In this document: positions 6,501-12,623 of the stretch, in pieces
Layout of the letters: every line of letters starts with the position of its first letter
Position numbering within the stretch: the stretch's first letter is position 1
NCBI GenBank assembly: GCA_943371965.1
Contig: CALRWV020000017.1
Span: 1-14,878, forward strand
Length of the DNA stretch: 14,878 nt
Source of the DNA: CALRWV02 sp943371965
GTDB taxonomy: Bacteria; Bacteroidota; JABWAT01
Direction: 5' to 3'
The notes under the pieces: model-generated
Databases searched by the model: none
What the model saw: the letters and a program-made list of their open reading frames with translations, nothing else
Told to the model about the DNA's origin: nothing
Made by a program: the position numbers and the translations under genes

Positions 6501-7289
6501 ATTGAAGACTTGTATAAACGCGAGAAATTCAAACTTCAGGTTGGTGATGAATTGCCTCCGGGAATTGTTCAACTTGCCAAAGTTTATGTTGCCAAAAAAC
6601 GTAAACTGTCGGTTGGTGATAAAATGGCCGGTCGACACGGAAACAAAGGAGTTGTTTCAAAAATCGTTCCTGTGGAAGACATGCCTTTCATGGCCGATGG
6701 AACTCCTGTTGATATCATTCTAAATCCGTTGGGCGTACCATCGCGTATGAACCTTGGACAAATTTATGAAACCGCTCTAGGTTGGGCAGGTAAAAAGCTT
6801 GGCGTAAAATTCGCAACTCCTATTTTTGACGGTGCTTCTTTTGAAGACGTTCAAAGCTGGATGGAAAAAGCGGATTTGAGTCAGCACGGAAAAGCTAAAT
6901 TGCGTGATGGCAGAACAGGTGAAGAGTTCGATCAGGAAGTTACAGTTGGTTACATCTACATGTTAAAACTGTCTCACTTGGTTGACGATAAGATTCACGC
7001 ACGTTCAATCGGGCCATACTCACTTATTACACAGCAGCCATTGGGCGGTAAAGCTCAGTTTGGTGGTCAGAGATTTGGAGAAATGGAAGTTTGGGCACTG
7101 GAAGCTTATGGTGCCGCTCACGTTCTTCAGGAAATTCTGACAGTTAAATCTGATGACGTATCAGGACGTTCGAAGACTTACGAAGCTATCGTGAAAGGGG
7201 AAAACCTCCCTGATCCGAATACTCCGGAATCTTTCAATGTATTGATTCGTGAGCTTCAGGGACTTGGCTTGGAAATTAACATTGATTAA
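3504..7289 (+). CDS. rpoB: DNA-directed RNA polymerase subunit beta
   Basis: A 1261-residue catalytic subunit forming one pincer of RNA polymerase. Seen: the beta lobe segment YMTEKGTFIINGAERVIVSQ; the rifampicin-binding fork region from G459, including QLSQFMDQTNP (462-472) and THKRRLSALGPGGL (477-490); RPIETPEGP-like CPIETPEGPNIGL; the active-centre motif DKMAGRHGNKG (1039-1049); and the clamp-connector end, including GGKAQFGGQRFGEMEVWALEAYGA and GLEINID. Residues about 890-1030 form a lysine/glutamate-rich, coiled-coil-like segment matching the beta insert also found in E. coli. It is shorter than the E. coli subunit (1342), mainly before the rifampicin region. AGGGG (3486-3490) lies 13 bases before the ATG, rather far for a Shine-Dalgarno. 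rpoC follows after 57 bases. Confidence 0.99.
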   Translation: MTKHNYKTTETGRVNFSKINSSLQFPDLLGIQVESFKKFIQDDVPPHKRKSEGLQKVFQQNFPILDNRENYILEFVEYYIDKPKYSVFECIERGLSYAVPLKAKLRLSTKDEFNNSQDYVDTIEQEVYLGNLPYMTEKGTFIINGAERVIVSQLHRSPGVFFGESLHSNGTKLFSARIIPFRGSWVEFTTDVNDIMFAYIDRKKKFHITTLLRALGYPTNEALYDLFSLSEIVEVGGKSNLHDYIDRFVINDVIDMTTGEILLDTKTALTEEHIKNIKKAGTKELKFLKTALTRDLSVVLNTINADKTYNEESALDHIYKQLRSGDAPDLETAKNVIERLFFSPKRYDLGDVGRYRINKKLGLDIPIDVTVLTREDIISIIHHLIDLRNGEKNVDDIDHLGNRRVRTVGEQLGGQFSVGLARMARTIKERMNLRDNEAFSPQDLVNARTVSSVINAFFGTNQLSQFMDQTNPLAELTHKRRLSALGPGGLTRDRAGFEVRDVHYTHYGRLCPIETPEGPNIGLISSLCIYAKINEFGFIETPYRKVSKGKVSKEIDYFDAEEEEKFKIAQANEPLKENGAFENSKVKSRLSGDFPVLEPDEIDMMDVAPNQIVSAAASLIPFLEHDDANRALMGSNMQRQAVPLLRPESPIVGTGMEYVVARDSRSIVVAEGEGEVVYVDGNEVRVKYDKSVRGFDPTFAEESYTTYKLLKFHRTNQDTCINQRPVVKPGTKVKKGDVLADSSSTQQGELALGRNVLVAFTPWRGYNFEDAIIISERIVAEDVFTSLHVEEFELQVRDTKRGEEELTREIPNVSEDATRNLDENGIIRIGAEVYDGDIVIGKITPKGETDPTPEEKLLRAIFGDKAGDVKDASLKAPPGLKGIVIGTKLFSRKKKDAIAKKEEKSKLDKIEQQYIDGKRELDQQMGEKLGELLTGKKSVGVYMKTGEIHVKKGATFASANFTSADVVADLDFTQPFTEDNQTNEVFDLLVNNYWKKLEDIEDLYKREKFKLQVGDELPPGIVQLAKVYVAKKRKLSVGDKMAGRHGNKGVVSKIVPVEDMPFMADGTPVDIILNPLGVPSRMNLGQIYETALGWAGKKLGVKFATPIFDGASFEDVQSWMEKADLSQHGKAKLRDGRTGEEFDQEVTVGYIYMLKLSHLVDDKIHARSIGPYSLITQQPLGGKAQFGGQRFGEMEVWALEAYGAAHVLQEILTVKSDDVSGRSKTYEAIVKGENLPDPNTPESFNVLIRELQGLGLEINID

Positions 7290-7346
7290 AACGATTAAAA
7301 TAAACGGATCATTTAATTATTAATCAGTAAATGTGACGGGGATTTG

Positions 7347-10300
7347 ATGACATACATTCCAACACAACAATTTAAAAAAGACTTCAGAGAAATCACGATT
7401 AGTCTTGCTTCACCAGAATCGATTTTGAATCGGTCTCATGGTGAAGTGTTGAAACCTGAAACCATCAACTACAGAACATTTCGTCCTGAAAAAGATGGTT
7501 TATTCTGCGAGAAAATTTTCGGCCCTATCAAGGACTGGGAATGTCATTGCGGAAAGTACAAAAGAATACGCTATAAAGGTATCATCTGCGACCGTTGCGG
7601 CGTGGAAGTTACCCAGAAAAGTGTCCGTCGTGAAAGAATGGGACACATTTCACTGGCTGTTCCAATTGTACATATCTGGTATTTCAGATCAATGCCTAAC
7701 AAAATTGGTTATGTGCTTGGATTGTCATCAAAGGAACTTGAAAAAATAATTTACTACGAATCATATGTTGTGATTCAGCCAGGTCCAACTGGACTTTCAG
7801 TAAACACGTTGCTTTCGGAAGAACAATATTTTGAAGTTTTGGATTCACTTCCAGCTTCAAACCGCGATCTTCCTGATACCGATTCCAGAAAATTCAATGC
7901 TAAAATGGGCGGTGATGCCATTGAAGCATTGTTGGCTCAAGTTAACATTGAAGAATTGGCTATCAATCTTCGTGTTTCTGCTTTGACTGAAACTTCATCA
8001 CAAAGAAAACAGGATGCTTTAAAACGCCTGAAAATTGTTGATGCTTTCAAAATGGCTGAAGGTAAAATTGATAACCGTCCTCAGTGGATGGTTATGAGAG
8101 TTGTTCCGATTATTCCTCCTGAGTTGAGACCTTTGGTTCCGCTCGAAGGTGGTCGTTTCGCAACATCAGATCTGAACGATTTATATAGACGTGTAATTAT
8201 CAGAAACAACCGTCTGAAAAGATTGATCGATATTAAAGCTCCGGAAGTAATTTTACGCAACGAAAAACGTATGCTTCAGGAAGCTGTTGACTCCTTGTTT
8301 GACAACTCACGCAAATCAAATGCAGTACGTGCAGATGGTAACCGTGCGTTGAAATCTTTGAGTGATATGCTTAAGGGTAAACAGGGACGTTTCCGTCAGA
8401 ACTTGTTAGGTAAACGTGTTGATTATTCAGGCCGTTCCGTTATCGTGGTTGGTCCTGAATTGAAACTTCACGAGTGCGGACTTCCGAAAGACATGGGAGT
8501 TGAACTTTTCAAACCGTTCATTATCAGAAAACTGATTGAACGCGGAATTGTGAAAACCGTAAAATCAGCCAAAAAAGTGGTTGAGAAAAAAGGACCTGAA
8601 GTTTGGGACATTCTTGAAAAGGTGATAGATGGTCACCCAATCATGCTGAACCGTGCACCAACACTTCACAGACTTGGTATTCAGGCTTTCCAACCAAAAC
8701 TGGTTGAAGGAAAAGCTATCCAATTGCATCCATTGGTTTGTACTGCATTCAACGCCGATTTTGACGGTGATCAGATGGCAGTTCACATTCCATTGAGTTA
8801 TGAAGCACAATTGGAAGCACAGCTTTTGATGCTTTCAAGTCATAATATTTTATCGCCTTCATCAGGTGCTCCTATTCTGATTCCTTCACAGGATATCGTT
8901 CTTGGGGTTTACTATATCACCAAATCAAGAAAAGCTGATAAGGGTGAAGGAATGATATTCGGTACTTATGAAGAACTGGTATCAGCTTATGATAACAGAG
9001 TTGTAAATCTTCAAACCAATATCAAATACCGTCATTTGGGCAAGAAAATTGATACCACAGTTGGGCGCGTTATTTTCAACAATATCGTTCCGACCGAATT
9101 GGGTTACATCAATGAACTTGTTAACAAGAAAAGAATTATTCAGATCATTTCTGATTCATACAGAATTGCCGGTCAATTGAAAACCGTTAAATTTCTTGAT
9201 GATTTGAAAGATCTTGGATTCAAACATGCGATGTTGGGCGGATTGTCAATTTCTCTGGATGATATTATTATTCCGGATGACAAGAACGTGATAATCGAAC
9301 AGGCTCAAAAACAGGTTAACAAATTCGAAGCTGAATATCAGAACGGGTTTATTACCAATAACGAGCGTTACAATAAAGTTATCGATGCCTGGACTCACGC
9401 AACAAACGTGGTTTCCGGTTCATTGTTTACCAAACTGAGCAACCACAAAGACGGATTCAACTCTGTGTTCATGATGGCCGATTCCGGTGCGCGTGGATCC
9501 AAAGAACAGATTCGCCAGTTGGCTGGTATGCGTGGTTTGATGGCTAAACCACAAAAATCTATGTCCGGTGGTGTTGGTGAAATTATTGAAAACCCAATTA
9601 TCTCAAACTTCCATGAAGGTTTGACTGTATTGGAATACTTCATTTCTACACACGGTGCACGTAAAGGTTTGGCAGATACAGCTTTGAAAACTGCTGATGC
9701 GGGATACCTGACACGCCGTTTGGTCGACGTTGCTCAAGATGAAATTATTACTGAAAAAGATTGCGGTACTGTTCACGGATTGAATGTTTCTGCCCTGAAA
9801 GACGGAGAAGAAATTGTTGAACCATTGGCAGATCGTATTTTGGGTCGTGTGGCATTGAATGATGTTTATGATCCACAATCCAACAAGTTGATTGTTAAAG
9901 CAACTGAAGTAATCAGTGAAGAACTGGCTCAAAAAATTTCCGATACTTCGATCGAATCAGTTATGATCCGTTCAGTATTGACCTGTGAAGCAAAACGCGG
10001 ACTTTGCGGAAAATGTTATGGAAGAAATCTTGCCAACGGTAAATTGGTTGAAATCGGTGAAGCTGTCGGTGTAATTGCTGCCCAGTCAATCGGTGAACCA
10101 GGTACACAGTTGACACTCCGTACTTTCCACATTGGTGGTGCTGCTTCCCGTATTACCGCTGCTTCTTTGGTAAGTTCAAAATTTGATGGAATTATCAGTT
10201 TCGACAGTTTAAGAACAGTAGTTTGGAATGATGGTGAAGATGATCATTTGATTGCACTTTCGAGAAACGGTGTAGTTCAAATTGTTGACAGCGAAAACCG

Positions 10301-11600
10301 TGTCATTACTAAATATGATGTTCCTTACGGTGCAAGACTGAAACATGCTAATGGTGATAAAGTTAAAAAGGGCGCTCCTATTTTCGAATGGGATCCATAC
10401 AACGCTACCATTATTTCAGAATTTGGTGGAACAATTATTTACAAAGACCTAAAAGAAGGTATCACATTCAAAGAAGAAGCTGATGAGCAAACAGGTCACG
10501 TAGAAAAAGTTATCACAGAATCAAAAGACAGAACACTTTCACCGATTGTAATGGTTATGAAATCCAAAACGGATGAAAAGCCATTGGCAAATTATCACAT
10601 TCCTGTTAGAGCACACTTAACAGTTGATAACGGGGCAAAAGTAGTTCCAGGTCAGATTATCGCAAAAATGCCACGTGATATCAGTAAAACACGTGATATT
10701 ACCGGTGGTCTTCCAAGAGTAACCGAACTTTTCGAAGCAAGGAATCCTGCAGATCCAGCAGTAGTTTCTGAAGTCGATGGAATTGTTTCTTTTGGAGCAT
10801 CAAGACGCGGTTCACGTGAAATGATTGTAACTACAAAAGATGGCGATGAACAACGTAAATATTTGATTCCTTTCTCAAAACACATTCTTTTACAGGAAAA
10901 TGATTTCGTAAAAGCAGGTGAAAGATTAAGCGATGGAGCAATTTCTCCTGCAGATATCTTGAGAATTAAAGGACCAAACGCGGTTCAGGAATATCTTGTA
11001 AATGAAATTCAGGAAGTTTACCGTCTTCAAGGGGTAAAAATCAACGATAAACACATTGAAACAATCGTACGTCCGATGTTGCAAAAAGAAGTTGTTGTTG
11101 ATCCAGGTGATACCTTGTTCCTTGAAGGTGATCAGGTTGACAGAATCCGTCTTCGTGAAGAAAATGATAAATTGCTTGATAAAGTAATTATTGTTGATCC
11201 GGGTGAATCCAAATTGTTGGCTCATTCGATCATTTCAAAGAGAAAACTCCGCGAATTGAATCTTGATTTGAAGAGAAAAGCAAAGGCAGAAATTACTGTC
11301 CGTGATGCAAACGCTGCAACATCCCAGCCATTATTGTTGGGAATAACAGCTGCTTCATTGGGATCAGAAAGCTTCTTCTCAGCAGCTTCATTCCAGGAAA
11401 CAACCAAAGTATTGACCGATGCGGCTATTGCAGCGAAAAAAGACGACTTGTTGGGATTGAAAGAAAACATCATTGTCGGTCACTTGATTCCTGCCGGAAC
11501 CGGATTGAGAAAATATTTGGGAATTCAATTGGGTGAAAAACCTGAAGTTCCGGAAGTTGCAGAAGTTCAAACCGAATCTGAAAAGGATGCGGTTCAATAA
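7347..11600 (+). CDS. rpoC: DNA-directed RNA polymerase subunit beta'
   Basis: A 1417-residue catalytic subunit. Seen: zinc site 1 with C66, C68, C81 and C84 (WECHCGK and CDRCG); the Mg2+ triad in NADFDGDQMAVH, D471, D473 and D475; zinc site 2 with C806, C880, C887 and C890 (CEAKRGLCGKC); the bridge helix and trigger loop GEAVGVIAAQSIGEPGTQLTLRTFH with H928. A long insert (about 930-1117), before TGGLPRVTELFEAR, corresponds to the SI3-type insertion in the trigger loop known from many Gram-negative groups. The C-terminal FCB-like QPLLLGITAASLGSESFFSAASFQETTKVL is followed by a variable acidic tail. The start is placed at ATG 7347; a TTG at 7344 immediately before it is also in frame, giving one more residue. 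GGGGA (7338-7342) is the nearest ribosome binding site. Confidence 0.99.
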   Translation: MTYIPTQQFKKDFREITISLASPESILNRSHGEVLKPETINYRTFRPEKDGLFCEKIFGPIKDWECHCGKYKRIRYKGIICDRCGVEVTQKSVRRERMGHISLAVPIVHIWYFRSMPNKIGYVLGLSSKELEKIIYYESYVVIQPGPTGLSVNTLLSEEQYFEVLDSLPASNRDLPDTDSRKFNAKMGGDAIEALLAQVNIEELAINLRVSALTETSSQRKQDALKRLKIVDAFKMAEGKIDNRPQWMVMRVVPIIPPELRPLVPLEGGRFATSDLNDLYRRVIIRNNRLKRLIDIKAPEVILRNEKRMLQEAVDSLFDNSRKSNAVRADGNRALKSLSDMLKGKQGRFRQNLLGKRVDYSGRSVIVVGPELKLHECGLPKDMGVELFKPFIIRKLIERGIVKTVKSAKKVVEKKGPEVWDILEKVIDGHPIMLNRAPTLHRLGIQAFQPKLVEGKAIQLHPLVCTAFNADFDGDQMAVHIPLSYEAQLEAQLLMLSSHNILSPSSGAPILIPSQDIVLGVYYITKSRKADKGEGMIFGTYEELVSAYDNRVVNLQTNIKYRHLGKKIDTTVGRVIFNNIVPTELGYINELVNKKRIIQIISDSYRIAGQLKTVKFLDDLKDLGFKHAMLGGLSISLDDIIIPDDKNVIIEQAQKQVNKFEAEYQNGFITNNERYNKVIDAWTHATNVVSGSLFTKLSNHKDGFNSVFMMADSGARGSKEQIRQLAGMRGLMAKPQKSMSGGVGEIIENPIISNFHEGLTVLEYFISTHGARKGLADTALKTADAGYLTRRLVDVAQDEIITEKDCGTVHGLNVSALKDGEEIVEPLADRILGRVALNDVYDPQSNKLIVKATEVISEELAQKISDTSIESVMIRSVLTCEAKRGLCGKCYGRNLANGKLVEIGEAVGVIAAQSIGEPGTQLTLRTFHIGGAASRITAASLVSSKFDGIISFDSLRTVVWNDGEDDHLIALSRNGVVQIVDSENRVITKYDVPYGARLKHANGDKVKKGAPIFEWDPYNATIISEFGGTIIYKDLKEGITFKEEADEQTGHVEKVITESKDRTLSPIVMVMKSKTDEKPLANYHIPVRAHLTVDNGAKVVPGQIIAKMPRDISKTRDITGGLPRVTELFEARNPADPAVVSEVDGIVSFGASRRGSREMIVTTKDGDEQRKYLIPFSKHILLQENDFVKAGERLSDGAISPADILRIKGPNAVQEYLVNEIQEVYRLQGVKINDKHIETIVRPMLQKEVVVDPGDTLFLEGDQVDRIRLREENDKLLDKVIIVDPGESKLLAHSIISKRKLRELNLDLKRKAKAEITVRDANAATSQPLLLGITAASLGSESFFSAASFQETTKVLTDAAIAAKKDDLLGLKENIIVGHLIPAGTGLRKYLGIQLGEKPEVPEVAEVQTESEKDAVQ

Positions 11601-11612
11601 ACAGAAATAAAA

Positions 11613-11636
11613 CTGAAAATTAATCAATAATTTCAG
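11613..11636 (+). other. Small hairpin just after rpoC
   Basis: CTGAAA (11613-11618) pairs with TTTCAG (11631-11636). After a one-base bulge (A11619), TTA/TAA (11620-11622/11628-11630) extends the stem over a 5-base loop. No T-run follows, so it is not a terminator by itself. It could protect the rpoC mRNA end; equally it may be chance in AT-rich DNA. Confidence 0.35.
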
Positions 11637-11645
11637 GAAACTATA

Positions 11646-11676
11646 TTGACAAAACAAAACGAGTTCAATAAATTCG
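11646..11676 (+). promoter_or_regulatory. Candidate promoter of the rpsL-rpsG-fusA-tuf operon
   Basis: A perfect TTGACA (11646-11651) is followed after exactly 17 bases by TAAATT (11669-11674), four of six matches to TATAAT. The same bases read as the Bacteroidota-type promoter: TTG, 20 bases, then TAAATTCG (11669-11676), one mismatch to TAnnTTTG. It lies about 50 bases before the rpsL start, in the only sizeable gap upstream of the str-type genes. It overlaps the rpoC terminator hairpin. Activity is inferred only. Confidence 0.5.
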
Positions 11677-11690
11677 TGGCTCGTTTTTTT
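11656..11690 (+). terminator. Intrinsic terminator after rpoC
   Basis: AAAACGAG (11656-11663) pairs with CTCGTTTT (11680-11687) around a 16-base loop, and the 3' arm runs on into an unbroken T7 (11684-11690). The core is CGAG/CTCG with A-T pairs below it; the large loop weakens it somewhat. It would end the rpoBC transcript before rpsL. Confidence 0.6.
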
Positions 11691-11709
11691 GAAGTAAGTC
11701 ATTTACGCC

Positions 11710-11714
11710 AGGAG
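11710..11714 (+). promoter_or_regulatory. Ribosome binding site AGGAG that decides the rpsL TTG start
   Basis: A full AGGAG stands 8 bases before TTG 11723. With this start the protein begins with the conserved S12 N-terminus PTIQQLVRKGR. No ATG lies in frame nearby, so the rare start codon is well supported. Confidence 0.8.
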
Positions 11715-11722
11715 ATAATAAA

Positions 11723-12097
11723 TTGCCAACCATTCAGCAATTAGTAAGAAAAGGACGCGAGTCAAAAGTATTCAAAACCGCGTCTCCAGCATTGGATTCA
11801 TGTCCACAAAAACGCGGAGTTTGTACCCGTGTTTATACAACAACGCCTAAAAAACCTAACTCAGCACTTAGAAAAGTTGCAAAAGTTAGACTAACCAACG
11901 GTTTTGAAGTTATCGCTTACATTCCTGGCGAAGGACACAACCTGCAGGACCACTCCATTGTGTTGATCCGTGGCGGAAGAGTAAAAGATCTTCCAGGTGT
12001 GCGTTACCACATTGTAAGAGGATCTTTGGATACAGCAGGTGTTGCTGACCGTAAACAAAGCCGTTCAAAATACGGTGCTAAAAGACCGAAAAAATAA
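11723..12097 (+). CDS. rpsL: 30S ribosomal protein S12
   Basis: A 124-residue decoding-centre protein that monitors codon-anticodon pairing. The whole chain matches the family: MPTIQQLVRKGR, CPQKRGVCTRVYTTTPKKPNSALRKVAKVRL and GHNLQDHSIVLIRGGRVKDLPGVRYHIVRG. K43 and K88, the lysines altered in streptomycin-resistant mutants of other bacteria, are both wild type, and D89, the aspartate methylthiolated by RimO in E. coli, is present. The start is TTG with a strong AGGAG. It opens the str-type operon behind a candidate promoter, with rpsG 27 bases downstream. Confidence 0.98.
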   Translation: MPTIQQLVRKGRESKVFKTASPALDSCPQKRGVCTRVYTTTPKKPNSALRKVAKVRLTNGFEVIAYIPGEGHNLQDHSIVLIRGGRVKDLPGVRYHIVRGSLDTAGVADRKQSRSKYGAKRPKK

Positions 12098-12124
12098 TTT
12101 TAATAGCCTTTAGGGGATTCAATT

Positions 12125-12592
12125 GTGAGACGTAAACGCGCAGAAAAAAGATATATTGCACCAGATCCGGTTTATAAAGACTTGTTGGTTGCCAAATTTA
12201 TCAACTCTCTAATGTATCAGGGAAAAAAATCAACAGCAGAAGCAATCTTCTATGATTCTTTGGCTTTGATTGAAACAAAAACAAAAAACCCTGGAATTGA
12301 TACTTTCAGAAAAGCAATGCACAACGCATCTCCACTTATCGAAGTTAGAGCTCGTCGTGTTGGTGGTGCTACTTATCAGGTTCCAACAGAAGTTCGTTCA
12401 GAAAGAAGAATGGCTTTGGCAATCAGATGGGTAATCAACTATTCACGTACCAGAACTGATAAGAGTATGGCTGGTAAATTGGCTTCTGAGTTTTTGGCAG
12501 CGGCTAATGGTGAAGGTGGAGCTATCAAGAAAAAAGATGATACACACAGAATGGCTGAAGCAAATAAAGCATTTGCTCACTTCAGATGGTAA
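12125..12592 (+). CDS. rpsG: 30S ribosomal protein S7
   Basis: A 155-residue primary assembly protein that nucleates the 30S head and touches E-site tRNA. The N-terminus MRRKRAEKRYIAPDP is followed by KFINSLMYQGKKSTAEAIFYDSL and the conserved NASPLIEVRARRVGGATYQVPTEV; it ends NKAFAHFRW. Length is normal. The start codon is GTG, supported by AGGGG (12112-12116) 8 bases upstream. In E. coli S7 represses its own operon through the rpsL-rpsG spacer; this spacer is only 27 bases here and too short for the same fold. Confidence 0.98.
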   Translation: MRRKRAEKRYIAPDPVYKDLLVAKFINSLMYQGKKSTAEAIFYDSLALIETKTKNPGIDTFRKAMHNASPLIEVRARRVGGATYQVPTEVRSERRMALAIRWVINYSRTRTDKSMAGKLASEFLAAANGEGGAIKKKDDTHRMAEANKAFAHFRW

Positions 12593-12623
12593 TTTTTGAA
12601 TTTAAAATTTTGGCTTAAATAAA

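Noticed and set aside
6002..6638. Several overlapping minus-strand open frames within rpoB
   Set aside because: They lie wholly antisense to the conserved beta subunit and have low-complexity, phenylalanine- or serine-rich translations typical of antisense reading.
7290..7346. Repeated GATTAA and TTAATC words in the rpoB-rpoC gap as a regulatory hairpin
   Set aside because: The possible stem is 6 A-T-rich pairs with a long loop and no T-run; it is not distinguishable from chance in this base composition.
9395..9932. Minus-strand open frames within rpoC
   Set aside because: They are antisense to the conserved zinc-site and bridge-helix region and show no protein-family features.
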